Assembly: GCF_003666605.1 (NCBI RefSeq)
Contig: NZ_RCIV01000001.1
Coordinates: 372,001-436,000, forward strand
Source: Propionibacterium australiense
GTDB lineage: Bacteria; Actinomycetota; Actinomycetes; Propionibacteriales; Propionibacteriaceae
Length of the DNA stretch: 64,000 nucleotides
Reading direction: 5' to 3'
The position numbers were made by a program, and so were the translations under genes. This document shows positions 38,386 to 47,766 of the stretch, one piece after another (the stretch's first letter is position 1; each line of letters begins with the position of its first letter). The notes under the pieces were generated by a model, which did no database searches, was not told where the DNA came from, and saw only the letters and a list, made by a program, of their open reading frames with translations.

Positions 38386-39876
38386 TCAGGCGCCGAACGG
38401 CAGACCGGCAGCGCCCGGGGCGAGATTGACGAGGATGTTCTTCGTCTGCTGGTAGGCGTCGAGGATCATCTTGTGGGTCTCGCGCCCGATGCCGCTCTCC
38501 TTGTAGCCGCCGAAGGGGGCGCCGGCCGGGAAGGCGTTGTACTGGTTGATCCAGACGCGCCCGGTGCGCACGCCGGTTGCCACGCGCAGGGCACGGCCGA
38601 GGTCGTTGCTGAACACGCCGCCGCCCAGGCCGTAGTCGGAGTCGTTCGCCATGGCGATGACCTCGTCCTCGTCCCTGAAGGGGATGACGACGCCGACGGG
38701 GCCGAAGATCTCCTCACGGGCCACCCGCATGTCGTTGCTGCCGAGAAGGAGCGTGGGCTGCATGAACGCGCCCCGGTCCAGGGGCTCCTGCGTGCAGCGC
38801 GACCCGCCGACGACGAGCTCGGCGCCCTCGGCCCTGCCGATCTCGACGTAGTCGAGGATCTTGGCCAGCTGCCGCTCGTTGATCTGCGAGCCCATCTGGG
38901 TCTGCGGATCGAGCGGGTCCCCCACCCTCACCTCGGCGAAGGCCGCTGTCACGGCGGTCATGAAGCGGTCCAGGCAGTTGTCCTGGACGAAGATGCGCGA
39001 ACCGGCCGAGCAGACCTGTCCCTGGTTGAACAGGATGCCCATCTGGACACCGTTGACGGCCACCTCGAGGTCGGCGTCGTCGAAGAAGATGTTGGCGCTC
39101 TTGCCGCCCAGCTCGAGGGTGGCCGGGATGATCTTCTCCGCGGCGGCCAGGCCGATCCCCCGCCCCACCTCGGTGGATCCGGTGAACGCGAGCTTGTCGA
39201 CATCGGCGGTCTTGAGGTACTCGCCGGAGCGGCCACCCGAGCCCGTGACGACGTTGAGCACACCGGCCGGCAGGATGCCGGCCTCGTCGACGAGACGCGC
39301 CAGATCGAGCACCGACAGCGAGGTGGCGCTGGAGGGCTTGAAGACGACGGTGTTGCCCGCGACGAGGGCCGGGGCGAGTTTCCAGGCGGCCATGAGGAAG
39401 GGGAAGTTCCATGGCACGATCTGGCCGATGACGCCCAGCGGCTCGCGCAGGATGATGCTGAGCGTGCTGGGGTCGATCATGGTGGCCGCTCCCTCGTCGG
39501 CCCGCATGCAGCCGGCGAAGTAGCGGAAGTGGTCGATCCCCAGGGGCAGGTCGGCGCCCCTGGTCTCACGGATCGGCTTGCCGTTGTCGAGTGACTCGAC
39601 GACGGCGAGGTGCTCCAGGTTGGCCTCGATGAGGTCGGCGATGTCCAGGAGCGCCCTGGCCCGGTCGGCGACCGGGGTGCGCGCCCAGCCCGGGAATGCC
39701 TTCCGCGCCGCCGCGGCGGCGGCGTCGACGTCCTGCCTGGTGGCGTCGGCGATGGTGGCCAGCCGCTCGGCGGTGGCGGGGTTGTGCGACTCGAGCTCGG
39801 CCCCGTCGGAGGCCGGACGCCAGCCGCCGTCGATGTACAGGCCGTAGCTGTCCTGGATGGTTGCCCTGTCGTTCAT
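38386..39876 (-). CDS. NAD-dependent aldehyde dehydrogenase
   Basis: 496-residue cytoplasmic aldehyde dehydrogenase that oxidises an aldehyde to its acid. Catalytic set: N157 in VPWNFPF, E255 in LELGGKSANIFF and C289 in NQGQVCSAGSR; cofactor motif FTGSTEVGRGIG. The sequence resembles acetaldehyde or phenylacetaldehyde-type ALDHs; substrate not assignable. AAGGAG precedes ATG 39876. The longer in-frame opening upstream is non-homologous. It is monocistronic between terminators. Confidence 0.92.
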   Translation of the reverse strand: MNDRATIQDSYGLYIDGGWRPASDGAELESHNPATAERLATIADATRQDVDAAAAAARKAFPGWARTPVADRARALLDIADLIEANLEHLAVVESLDNGKPIRETRGADLPLGIDHFRYFAGCMRADEGAATMIDPSTLSIILREPLGVIGQIVPWNFPFLMAAWKLAPALVAGNTVVFKPSSATSLSVLDLARLVDEAGILPAGVLNVVTGSGGRSGEYLKTADVDKLAFTGSTEVGRGIGLAAAEKIIPATLELGGKSANIFFDDADLEVAVNGVQMGILFNQGQVCSAGSRIFVQDNCLDRFMTAVTAAFAEVRVGDPLDPQTQMGSQINERQLAKILDYVEIGRAEGAELVVGGSRCTQEPLDRGAFMQPTLLLGSNDMRVAREEIFGPVGVVIPFRDEDEVIAMANDSDYGLGGGVFSNDLGRALRVATGVRTGRVWINQYNAFPAGAPFGGYKESGIGRETHKMILDAYQQTKNILVNLAPGAAGLPFGA

Positions 39877-40183
39877 CGGATTCTCCTTCTGGGATCGCGG
39901 CCGGCCCGGCGGCCTCGCAGAGCCCCGTGCCGCACGCGCCGGCCAGTGATCCCGAACGCGTTCACCATGCGCTGCTTCTCCCCGTGGTGAGCTCACCGGG
40001 GCGGAACCGTCGCGATTCGCGCAGTTCGTGGGGCTCCTGCGGTTCCTCCACCATAGGAAGCTGCGAAGGACCGCGTCACCGGCCTTTCGCCACCAGCTCA
40101 CGGGACCGGGCAGACGAGACGGCGGTGGCCCCGGGACACCTGTCCGGGGCCACCGCCGTGACCGGATTTCCTGGGCCGGGCGC
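39877..40183. other. Intergenic stretch upstream of aldehyde dehydrogenase
   Basis: 307 bases without a gene. It must hold the aldehyde dehydrogenase promoter (GAACGCGTTC at 39954-39963 is a perfect 10-bp palindrome that could be an operator) and contains the terminator at 40120-40158. Confidence 0.6.
40120..40158 (-). terminator. Terminator after ABC transporter operon
   Basis: Perfect 15-bp stem CGGCGGTGGCCCCGG (40120-40134), nine-base loop, complementary arm 40144-40158, 26 bases past the permease stop. Confidence 0.8.
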
Positions 40184-42004
40184 TCAGGCCCTGAGCCGCG
40201 GGCGGGACCGCCCGGCCGACTTCTCCAGCGGGGGGCGGGTGCGCCCGTTCGAGGTGGACCGCGAGATGACCTGCTTGGTGCGCGGTGTCCTGCCGCTGCG
40301 GGCGTCTGCGCGGGCCCTCTCCAGTTCCCGGCGGGACTCGGCCTGGGCCTCCAGCAGTTCCTCCTGGTTGAGGGTGGCCCCGGAGCGCAGGAGCACCCAG
40401 ACGATGATCGCGATGACCGCGGAGATGATCGGTGACCAGTTCATGACGAGGGGGAAGTTGACCAGCACCACCATGTCGATGCCGCGCACCATGTTGAACA
40501 TGAGGCTCGGCGGTACGGCGCCGGCGCCGGTGGCGACCATCGGGGCGCTGTAGTCGGCGGACTTGGCGCTCACCCAGCGCATGGCGCCCAGCACGGCCCC
40601 CGCCGCGGCGATGGCGCCGTACCAGATCGTCCTGCCCGGATCGGGCTGCGGACCGCCCAGGCCCAGGATGAAGGCCGGTGTCACGGCGAGGGTCCACAGG
40701 AGGGCCAGGACACCGGGCACCACCAGGACCGCGTCCCGCAGCTCCGCGTCGCTCATCGGGAACAGCCGGGCGAGACCCTTGGTGCGGCTGAGGACGCGCA
40801 TCGAGTCGAAGAACGGCACGATGACGACGAGCAGGACCAGTGAGGCCAGGAACGGGGCGAGCGTGACGACGCCCAGCGAGCTGAGCGCGTAGGGCACGAT
40901 CACGGCGATCGCCAGCCCGACGAGCGGGGTCGGGTTGCGGCGCAGGCGGTGGACGTCACGCCAGATGAGCGCGCGCGTCCCCTTGCCGCGTCCGCGGATG
41001 ACCGCGACGTGGCCCTTCAGCTGGTAGCGGCGTTCGATGAGGATGTCGCGCATGAGCGCGAAGTCGAGTGCGAAGGCGGCGCCCTGCATGCCCGAGACGA
41101 GTTCACCGCCGCTGACCAGGCGGGCACGCCCGATGTTGCTCAGGCGGCGCCTGGCGACGACCGCGGCGAGGACGCCCAGCACCAGGGCGGCGACGGCGAT
41201 GGCCCAGGCGATGCGGGTCGACAGCAGCGTGCTGATGCCGACGGCGAACCAGCCGCTGGCCGTGGCGATCACGGTGACCAGGACCGCGACGGCGAACGCC
41301 CCGACGAGCAGCTGGGCGAGGCGGACCAGCCGGTCCTTCTCCGCGCCCTGCTGGGCTGCCGCGAAGGCCATCCAGCCGGTGGTCGTCAGCCCGGTGGCGG
41401 CGGTCCAGGCGACGACCGAGGCGCCTCCCAGGCCGGTGAGAGCGGTGACGAGCGCGCCGAGTGCGGCGGCGGCCAGGCCGGCGCCGAGGACCATCATCCA
41501 CATGCGGCGGGCGAGGATCGCCGAGCGCCGCAGCGGCGCGTCGAGCAGCCAGAAGCCCTCCGCGGCCGACGCGATGACCGGGCCGAAGACCCGGCTGGCG
41601 GCCAGGACGGCGACCCAGCAGGCGGCGAGAACGAGCCAGCCGATGAGTTCACGGGCCGTGCTGCAGCCCTCGGTGGTGCAGCCGGCCGCCTGGTTCTGGG
41701 CGCTTCGGATGGCGCTGACGATCATCGCGGCGATGATGACGATGCTGAAGACCGCGACGTAACCGTCGGTGAGCATGGACAGGATCGACCGGGTCGCCCT
41801 GCCCTTGCGCCAGTCCTTGACCAGCAGCATGAGCTGGCGCTCGACGACCTCGCCCTGCTCGTACCCGCCGACGTCGGCGAACGGGTAGTCGGGGTCGAAC
41901 CCGGTCACCGGTTCGATCGTCTCGGGCGCCGGCACGGCCGCCTGCTGCACCTGCTGGGCGGCGGACTGCTTGGTCCTGCGCCGCTTGTTCCTCGACCTGC
42001 TCAT
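40184..42004 (-). CDS. ABC transporter membrane protein, probable DUF6297-type permease
   Basis: 606-residue membrane protein with a cytoplasmic, Lys/Arg-rich N-terminus ([17 protein letters not shown]), about ten or more hydrophobic segments in two clusters (about 80-280 and 345-550) and a basic Arg-rich C-terminus. The central soluble stretch contains HVAVIRGRGKGTRALIWRDV. It overlaps the upstream ATPase gene by ATGA and so is its membrane partner. It resembles actinobacterial permeases grouped as DUF6297; this name is from memory. Likely an exporter, substrate unknown. Confidence 0.7.
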   Translation of the reverse strand: MSRSRNKRRRTKQSAAQQVQQAAVPAPETIEPVTGFDPDYPFADVGGYEQGEVVERQLMLLVKDWRKGRATRSILSMLTDGYVAVFSIVIIAAMIVSAIRSAQNQAAGCTTEGCSTARELIGWLVLAACWVAVLAASRVFGPVIASAAEGFWLLDAPLRRSAILARRMWMMVLGAGLAAAALGALVTALTGLGGASVVAWTAATGLTTTGWMAFAAAQQGAEKDRLVRLAQLLVGAFAVAVLVTVIATASGWFAVGISTLLSTRIAWAIAVAALVLGVLAAVVARRRLSNIGRARLVSGGELVSGMQGAAFALDFALMRDILIERRYQLKGHVAVIRGRGKGTRALIWRDVHRLRRNPTPLVGLAIAVIVPYALSSLGVVTLAPFLASLVLLVVIVPFFDSMRVLSRTKGLARLFPMSDAELRDAVLVVPGVLALLWTLAVTPAFILGLGGPQPDPGRTIWYGAIAAAGAVLGAMRWVSAKSADYSAPMVATGAGAVPPSLMFNMVRGIDMVVLVNFPLVMNWSPIISAVIAIIVWVLLRSGATLNQEELLEAQAESRRELERARADARSGRTPRTKQVISRSTSNGRTRPPLEKSAGRSRPRLRA

Positions 42005-42684
42005 ACGAGCTGCTCCGGCTCGGCCAGGGACTGGCTGGTGGTCTCGGTGGCGCCGACGCGGACGACGCGGGCACCGACGGCCTCAACGAGCGAGGGCTCA
42101 TGACTGGCCATGATGATGGCCAGTCCGTTGCGGTCCTTCTCGTGGCGCAGGCGATTGCCCAGCCAGTCGATGCCCTCGACGTCGAGACGCTGCTCGGGCT
42201 CGTCGAGTACGAGAAGTTTCTTGGGCCGCACGAAGGCGGTGGCCAGGGCGAGCCGGCGGCGCTGACCGCTGGACAGGGTGCCGGGCAGCTGACCCGACTG
42301 CGGGACGAGCTGGACCTCCTCGAGGATCGCGTCGACGAGCTCGTCGGGGTCCTCCAGGCCGTGGGCGCGGGCGAGCAGGTCGAGGTGCTCGACGACGGAC
42401 AGGTCGGGGAAGAAGTCGAGGTCGTCGATGACGGTGGCGACATTGCGCCGGAACCTCGGATCGGTGTCCTTGGCCTTCTCACCGAGCACCTCGATGGTCC
42501 CGTCGGTGGGTCTGTCGGATCCGACGATGCATCGCAGGATCGTCGACTTGCCCGAGCCGTTGCGGCCGGTCAGCGCGACCGCCTCCCCCTCGTGGACGTC
42601 GAGGCTGAAGCGGGAGACGATCGTGTTGTCGCCGTACTTCTTCGCCAGATTGCTGATTCTCAGAACCGTGGAGCGCCGTGCCAT
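42001..42684 (-). CDS. ABC transporter ATP-binding protein
   Basis: 227-residue ATPase for the membrane protein downstream. Walker [13 protein letters not shown], signature [15 protein letters not shown] (LSSGQ variant of LSGGQ), Walker [13 protein letters not shown], and switch His in MASHEP. Two starts are possible, 42684 and 42693; CACAAT seven bases before 42684 and lack of a ribosome site favour a leaderless message from 42684. Gene order ATPase then permease with overlap is typical of small ABC-2-like exporters. Confidence 0.88.
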   Translation of the reverse strand: MARRSTVLRISNLAKKYGDNTIVSRFSLDVHEGEAVALTGRNGSGKSTILRCIVGSDRPTDGTIEVLGEKAKDTDPRFRRNVATVIDDLDFFPDLSVVEHLDLLARAHGLEDPDELVDAILEEVQLVPQSGQLPGTLSSGQRRRLALATAFVRPKKLLVLDEPEQRLDVEGIDWLGNRLRHEKDRNGLAIIMASHEPSLVEAVGARVVRVGATETTSQSLAEPEQLV

Positions 42685-42796
42685 GGGGTCCATTGTGCTG
42701 CATGCCCAAACCCCGGTGCGCCACGCGAACAGCCCGCGGATGGCGGCCGGCGGGCGCACACGGTCCCCGTCACCGGGGCCTGTCACAATGATGAGC

Positions 42797-43492
42797 GTGG
42801 CAAGCAGAGCGAATCTTGACAGGGACCGCGACGAGGTCGCCGGCATGTTCGACGAGACCGCACCCCGGTACGACCTCATGAACGACGTGATGAGCCTGGG
42901 ACGTGACCGCGCCTGGCGCCGCGAGGTCGTCCGGGCCCTGGCGGTCAGCCCCGGCGAGCGCGTGCTCGATCTGGCCGCCGGCACCGGTACCTCGTCCGTG
43001 CCGTTCGCCCGGGCCGGCGCGGCGGTCTACCCCACCGACCTGTCGATGGGCATGCTGCGCACCGGCAAGCAGCGCCAGCCCCATCTCGAGTTCGTCTGCG
43101 GGGACGCCACCCACCTGCCCTACGGCGACCGGGTCTTCGACGCCACGACGATCAGCTTCGGCCTGCGAAACGTCGAGGACACCCTCGGCGCCCTGCGCGA
43201 GCTGCGCCGCGTCACCCGCGACGGCGGACGCCTCGTCATCTGCGAGTTCAGCCGGCCCACCTGGGCCCCCTTCCGCTGGGTCTACCAGAGCATCTACCTG
43301 ACCCGCGTCATGCCGCTCATGAGCCGGGTGAGCGCCAACCCGGTGTCCTACGACTACCTCGCCGACACCATCCTCGCCTGGCACGACCAGCCTCACCTGG
43401 CCGAACTCATGGCGAAGGCCGGCTGGGGGCGGATCGCCTGGCGGAATCTGACCGGCGGCATCGTCGCCCTGCACCGCGGGCAGGCGATCTGA
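42797..43492 (+). CDS. menG: Demethylmenaquinone methyltransferase
   Basis: 231-residue SAM-dependent methyltransferase (UbiE/MenG family) that makes menaquinone from demethylmenaquinone, the last ring step. Seen: [23 protein letters not shown] motif [49 protein letters not shown] and [19 protein letters not shown] seven bases before GTG 42797 suggests a leaderless start there; ATGs at 42788 and 42791 in the same frame are alternatives adding three residues at most. It is followed three bases on by the nuclease gene. Confidence 0.92.
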   Translation: MASRANLDRDRDEVAGMFDETAPRYDLMNDVMSLGRDRAWRREVVRALAVSPGERVLDLAAGTGTSSVPFARAGAAVYPTDLSMGMLRTGKQRQPHLEFVCGDATHLPYGDRVFDATTISFGLRNVEDTLGALRELRRVTRDGGRLVICEFSRPTWAPFRWVYQSIYLTRVMPLMSRVSANPVSYDYLADTILAWHDQPHLAELMAKAGWGRIAWRNLTGGIVALHRGQAI

Positions 43493-43495
43493 CCG

Positions 43496-45364
43496 ATGGG
43501 CAGATCGGCCAGGCGCCGCGCCCGGGCACGCCGCTCACAGGCCTCCGGGCGGCCCGGGAGCGCCCGGGCCGTCGTTGCCACCCCCGAGCCCACCGGCCTG
43601 GTCCTGCTCGACGCCGACTCAGCGGTCAGCTGCCCGGTCAGGACGCACAACCGTTTCGACCCGACGGTCCCCGACCCGCCCCCGGACGCGGCCGGGGCGG
43701 CCGGACGGCCCCCCGGCGAACCGCCGGCGGACCGCAGGGCCACCGCGGCATTTCGCAGGCGTGTCCTCGACACGCTGGCCGGCATGCCCCGGGCCGTCGA
43801 CCTGCGCGGCCTCGGACCGGACCGGGCGGGTCGTCTCGAGGCGACCGCGAGGGCGGTGGCCGCCGGACGGCGCATCATCATCTGCCCGGCCCTGCCCCAC
43901 GACGTGGCCGGCGGACGAACCGGCGAGCCCGATGCGATCATCCTCGGCGAACCGGCCCCGGACGGCGGCCACGGATACGACCCCGTCCTCGTCGTCCGTC
44001 ACCGGGTGCTCGAGCAGGTCTCCCCCGTCAGGCGCCAGCGCGCAAGCTCACTGGCCCACAACCTGCGTCTGGTCCGCCTGCGCGGCTCGGTCGTGCGCCC
44101 GGGGCGCGTCCACGACCTGCTGCGGCTGGCGCACTACCGGCGCATCCTCCAGGCCGCGGGCTGGGCCAGCGGCGAGTCCGCGCACGGGGGCCTCATCGGC
44201 ACCGACCACGTCCGCTACGACCAGGGGATCGCCACGGTGCGCCCCGCCTCGCCCCGCCACATGCCCCCACCGTCCCATCTGGTGCTGGTCTGGGCCGACC
44301 TCGCGGCGAGACGACTGCGCACCGAGTCCCGCACGGCGCTGCGCGGCTGGCGCACCCACTCCGCCCTTGCCCGATACGACCACGAGTTCGGGTTCCGGCT
44401 CAAGATAGCCGCCGAGGCGGCCGGGCGGACCCCCGCGACGACGAGGGCACCGCGGGTGTGGCCCGTCGTCACCGCGGAGTGCGAGAGCTGCTGCTGGTGG
44501 CTGCACTGCCGCCGGCAGCTGGACGACGACGACCTGAGCCTGCGCATCGACAAGGCCCGCCTGAACCCCCAGGAGGTCAGCCTGCTGCGCTCCATGGGCG
44601 TCTGGACGATCCGCGACCTGGCCGGTCGTGACGTCGACGAGCTGATCGAGACGCTGCGCTCACGGCTACGCCGTCCCGACGAGGCGGCCGGACGCGTGCG
44701 GCTGGCCGCCCGGCGGGCGCGCATGCTCAGCTCCGGCCGTTCGGTGGAACGCACCACCCGGGGCCCGCTCCGGCTTCCCCCGGAGGGCTATGCGATCGAC
44801 CTCGACATCGAGACGAGCGCCAACGACACGGTGTACCTGTGGGGTTTCCTGGTCGACGACCCGCAGGCGGGGACCGGGCCCCGCTACGTCCCGTTCGCCC
44901 GGTTCACCGATCTCGACCGCGACGGCGAGCAGGAACTGGCGCACGAGGCGCTGACCTGGCTCGGCGAGCAGCTCACCGCCCACCCCGAGGCCAGGGTCTA
45001 CCACTACTCCGACTACGAGGTCGTCCACATCAGGCGCATCGCCCAGGCGAGCGGCGATCCCGTCATCGCCGAGTTCGCCCACGGCGACTGCGCGTCGCGT
45101 TTCTTCGATCTCTTCGCCCTCGTGCGGGCCAATTTCTTCGGCGTGCACGGCCTCGGCCTCAAACGCATCGCCCACGACGGCGCCGGGTTCAGCTGGCGGG
45201 ACGAGGAGGCGGGCGGACTCAACTCGCAGACCTGGTTCGACGAGGCCGTCCACGCCGCCGGGGCGGAGCAGCGGCGGGAGGAGGCCCAGCGCGTGCTGGA
45301 CTACAACGAGGACGACGTGCGCGCCACCCATGCCCTGCGGGCGTGGCTGCGCACCCTCACCTGA
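43496..45364 (+). CDS. TM0106-family RecB-like nuclease with C-terminal RNase H-like domain and Fe-S cysteines
   Basis: 622-residue predicted nuclease. The N-terminal part resembles RecB/Cas4-type nucleases: C46 near the start and C329, C332 and C338 (in CESCCWWLHC) form the split four-cysteine pattern that binds 4Fe-4S in Cas4 and AddB. A helix-hairpin-like stretch (NPQEVSLLRSMGVWTIRDLA) follows. The C-terminal third is a DEDD/RNase H-like exonuclease: IDLDIET (D435, D437, E439), YHYSDYE, and LDYNEDDVRATHAL. The family is widespread in actinobacteria and its biological role is unsettled; DNA repair is likely. It is co-transcribed with menG, three bases apart, with no evident functional link. 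Confidence 0.82.
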   Translation: MGRSARRRARARRSQASGRPGSARAVVATPEPTGLVLLDADSAVSCPVRTHNRFDPTVPDPPPDAAGAAGRPPGEPPADRRATAAFRRRVLDTLAGMPRAVDLRGLGPDRAGRLEATARAVAAGRRIIICPALPHDVAGGRTGEPDAIILGEPAPDGGHGYDPVLVVRHRVLEQVSPVRRQRASSLAHNLRLVRLRGSVVRPGRVHDLLRLAHYRRILQAAGWASGESAHGGLIGTDHVRYDQGIATVRPASPRHMPPPSHLVLVWADLAARRLRTESRTALRGWRTHSALARYDHEFGFRLKIAAEAAGRTPATTRAPRVWPVVTAECESCCWWLHCRRQLDDDDLSLRIDKARLNPQEVSLLRSMGVWTIRDLAGRDVDELIETLRSRLRRPDEAAGRVRLAARRARMLSSGRSVERTTRGPLRLPPEGYAIDLDIETSANDTVYLWGFLVDDPQAGTGPRYVPFARFTDLDRDGEQELAHEALTWLGEQLTAHPEARVYHYSDYEVVHIRRIAQASGDPVIAEFAHGDCASRFFDLFALVRANFFGVHGLGLKRIAHDGAGFSWRDEEAGGLNSQTWFDEAVHAAGAEQRREEAQRVLDYNEDDVRATHALRAWLRTLT

Positions 45365-45386
45365 GCCGAACGCCGGACAGGGCTGC

Positions 45387-46274
45387 TCAGCCGAGGGCCA
45401 GTGCCACCGCGACGCCCGCGAGCAGGCCGGCCGCGAAGACGAGTTCACCCATGCTCGTCAGGCGCAGGGTGGCGACCAGGCGCATGCCCCGGGCCCCGCC
45501 CAGGATGATGTGGGCGGCCGGTGCGAGCAGCGTGACGCCGAGCAGGCACAGCAGCGCCCACCACGTGCTCAACGCGGCGACGAGAACGCCGCAGAGGGTC
45601 ACGGCGACGACGAGGGCGGCGTAGAGCAGCCGGGTGGCGCGCTCGCCCAGGCGCGTCTCGAGGGTGCGTTTGCCCGCAGCGGTGTCCGAGGCGATGTCCC
45701 GCAGGTTGTTCGTCACGAGCACGCCGTCGGCGATGAGCCCCATGGCGACGGCCGTGACCCAGCCGGCTGAGCCGACCCGCCCGTCGAGCAGGTAGACGGT
45801 GCCCGCCGTGGCGACCAGGCCGAAGAAGACGAAGACGAAGACCTCACCCAGGCCCAGGTAGCCGTAGGGATGGCTGCCACCGGTGTAGAACCAGGCGGCC
45901 AGCACGCAGGCGACCCCGACCGCCAGCAGCCACCAGTGCCCGGTGAGGGCGACGGCCGCCAGGCCCGCCACTCCGGCCACACCGAAGCAGCCGAAGGCGG
46001 CGTTGCGCACCGTCACCGGCTCCGCGGCACCCGAACCGACGAGGCGCTGCGGCCCGACGCGGTGATCGTCGGTGCCACGGATGCCGTCGGAGTAGTCGTT
46101 GGCGAAGTTGACGCCGATGACCAGGCCGAGCGCGACGACCAGGCACAGGGCGGCGACGGCGGGGGGCGCGCTGCCCTGCCACCAGCCGATCGCGGTTCCC
46201 GCCAGGACCGGGGAGACCGCGGTGGGCAGGGTGCGCATGCGCGCCCCTTCGATCCATTCAGCAGCGCTGGCCAT
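45387..46274 (-). CDS. menA: 1,4-dihydroxy-2-naphthoate polyprenyltransferase
   Basis: 295-residue membrane prenyltransferase (UbiA superfamily) that joins the polyprenyl tail to 1,4-dihydroxy-2-naphthoate, giving demethylmenaquinone. First Asp-rich motif NFANDYSDGIRGTDD, second motif NNLRDIASDTAAGKRTLETRLG, and several membrane segments. GGGGAG precedes ATG 46274. It faces menG tail to tail across the nuclease gene, so the ring-methylation and prenylation genes are neighbours but on opposite strands. Confidence 0.93.
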   Translation of the reverse strand: MASAAEWIEGARMRTLPTAVSPVLAGTAIGWWQGSAPPAVAALCLVVALGLVIGVNFANDYSDGIRGTDDHRVGPQRLVGSGAAEPVTVRNAAFGCFGVAGVAGLAAVALTGHWWLLAVGVACVLAAWFYTGGSHPYGYLGLGEVFVFVFFGLVATAGTVYLLDGRVGSAGWVTAVAMGLIADGVLVTNNLRDIASDTAAGKRTLETRLGERATRLLYAALVVAVTLCGVLVAALSTWWALLCLLGVTLLAPAAHIILGGARGMRLVATLRLTSMGELVFAAGLLAGVAVALALG

Positions 46275-46414
46275 GGCTCCCCTCGTGTCGGTGCTGGTTC
46301 GGTGACCGCAGATCGTCTGCGGCATCCACTGCCCGATCCTGCCACGCCGGCCCCGGACGCTCGTCGGGGCATCAGCCTCTGCCCGGTTCCCGGCGTCCCG
46401 CCTAGACTTGTGTC

Positions 46415-46657
46415 ATGGCACGCCTCCTTCCAGTGCTGGTTCTACTGGCGCTGACCATCTACGCGATCGTCGACCTGGCCCAGAGCCACGACGAGAACGT
46501 GCCGTTCATGCCCAAGTGGCTGTGGCTCTTCGTCGTGATCTTCATCCCAGCGGTCGGCCCGGTGCTGTGGATCGTCGCCAGCTACAACGCACGCCACGCA
46601 CCGCCCAGGTCCGACATTCCGCCGGACGACAACGAGGACTGGTTGCGCCGCCACTGA
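46415..46657 (+). CDS. Small PLDc_N-type membrane protein
   Basis: 80-residue protein with two membrane segments (about 3-20 and 35-55). LLALTIYAIVDLAQS and the Trp-Leu-Trp-containing PKWLWLFVVIFIPAVGPVLW stretch match the PLDc_N (phospholipase D-nuclease N-terminal) domain, often found as a free-standing protein in actinobacteria; function unknown. TAGACT six bases before the ATG and no ribosome site suggest a leaderless message. Divergent from menA. Confidence 0.8.
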   Translation: MARLLPVLVLLALTIYAIVDLAQSHDENVPFMPKWLWLFVVIFIPAVGPVLWIVASYNARHAPPRSDIPPDDNEDWLRRH

Positions 46658-46795
46658 CGGGCGACCGGCCGTCTGACGACCGGAGGAATCACCGGCTCAG
46701 CCGGCGCAAGGAGCGGACGGCATGACACGGGAGCCCCATGTGGCATAGCGTGGTCAGGGTCAGTGTCACAGGCCGCCGCATCGGAAAGGAAACTC

Positions 46796-47146
46796 ATGAC
46801 GGACGACACCTACGACGATCTGTACAACTCGGACGTCGTCGACCGCGATGGGAAGAGGATCGGCGGCGTCGGCCAGGTCTACCTGGACGACAGAACCGGG
46901 CGCCCCACCTGGGTGACGGTCAAGACGGGCCTGTTCGGCACCAAGGAGAACTTCGTGCCGCTGTTCAGGGCCGAGATCGATGACGGCCAGATCCAGGTGC
47001 CCTACACGGAGACCACCGTCAAGGACGCCCCGACGGTCGACCCCGACCGCCACCTCGACTCGGACGAGGAGGCCGACCTGTACAAGTACTACGGCATCAC
47101 CGCCCATCGCCCGGGCAAGAACGGCGGAGACGACGACCGCCTCTGA
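46796..47146 (+). CDS. PRC-barrel domain protein (first)
   Basis: 116-residue protein with a PRC-barrel fold: LYNSDVVDRDGKRIGGVGQVYLD, then GRPTWVTVKTGLFGTKENFVPLF and a C-terminal acidic, Lys/Gly-rich tail. PRC domains occur in RNA-processing and photosynthetic proteins; free-standing actinobacterial forms are often stress related. AAAGGAAA precedes ATG 46796. A second, diverged copy lies at 50369-50731. Confidence 0.85.
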   Translation: MTDDTYDDLYNSDVVDRDGKRIGGVGQVYLDDRTGRPTWVTVKTGLFGTKENFVPLFRAEIDDGQIQVPYTETTVKDAPTVDPDRHLDSDEEADLYKYYGITAHRPGKNGGDDDRL

Positions 47147-47154
47147 ACGCGCGC

Positions 47155-47182
47155 CGGTGCGGGTCCGCCCCGGCCCGCACCG
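47155..47182. terminator. Hairpin terminator after first PRC-barrel gene
   Basis: CGGTGCGGG (47155-47163) pairs with CCCGCACCG (47174-47182), nine base pairs, between convergent genes. Confidence 0.6.
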
Positions 47183-47207
47183 ATGCCCCACCGGTGCGGC
47201 AGGCGGT

Positions 47208-47684
47208 TCACTTCCCGGGTTCGGCGCCGAAGTCGACGATCTCGTCCCCGGACATGCTGCCGTCGGGCCACACGGCCCGGACGATGCCGGCCGCGGCCAG
47301 GGCCTTGCGGCAGCCGGGGCATGGCTCGTCGGTGACGTAGATCGTCGAGCCCTTGGTGTCGCGCGTGCTGAACAGCAGCGCATTGACCTCGGCGTGGATG
47401 GCGATGCAGAATCCGGGCGTGCCGGGACGGTCGTAGTCGCCCAGCCCGGGCACCTCGCCGTAGCCCAGGCGCCCGCGCGGGCACGCGCCCTCGAGACAGT
47501 CCGGGCGGCCAGGGGCCGCGCCGTTGTAGCCGGTGGCGATGATCCTGTGGTCAGGCCCCACGAGGACCGCGCCGACCCGGCGCCGCGTGCACTTGGCGCG
47601 CGCCGAGACGGCCTGCGCGATGCCCAGGAAGTACTCGTCCCAGCCGGGAACGGAGATGCTCTGTCCTGGTTGCGTGATGGCCAT
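47208..47684 (-). CDS. Cytidine/deoxycytidylate deaminase family protein (dCMP deaminase-like)
   Basis: 158-residue zinc deaminase, related to dCMP deaminase/ComEB. Zinc site HAEVNALLFS with catalytic Glu and PCPGCRKALAAAG; an extra CLEGACPRGRLGYG insertion before it is typical of dCMP deaminases, whose first zinc ligands include Cys. It probably makes dUMP from dCMP for thymidylate synthesis. TACCCT seven bases before ATG 47684 and no ribosome site suggest a leaderless transcript. Confidence 0.8.
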   Translation of the reverse strand: MAITQPGQSISVPGWDEYFLGIAQAVSARAKCTRRRVGAVLVGPDHRIIATGYNGAAPGRPDCLEGACPRGRLGYGEVPGLGDYDRPGTPGFCIAIHAEVNALLFSTRDTKGSTIYVTDEPCPGCRKALAAAGIVRAVWPDGSMSGDEIVDFGAEPGK

Positions 47685-47766
47685 GCCCACCAGGGTACGG
47701 CCCCCCGACGGAGCGCGGCCGGCCCCGGCCCTGACTGCGGACACGATCCGCCCGATCGGGCCGCCC

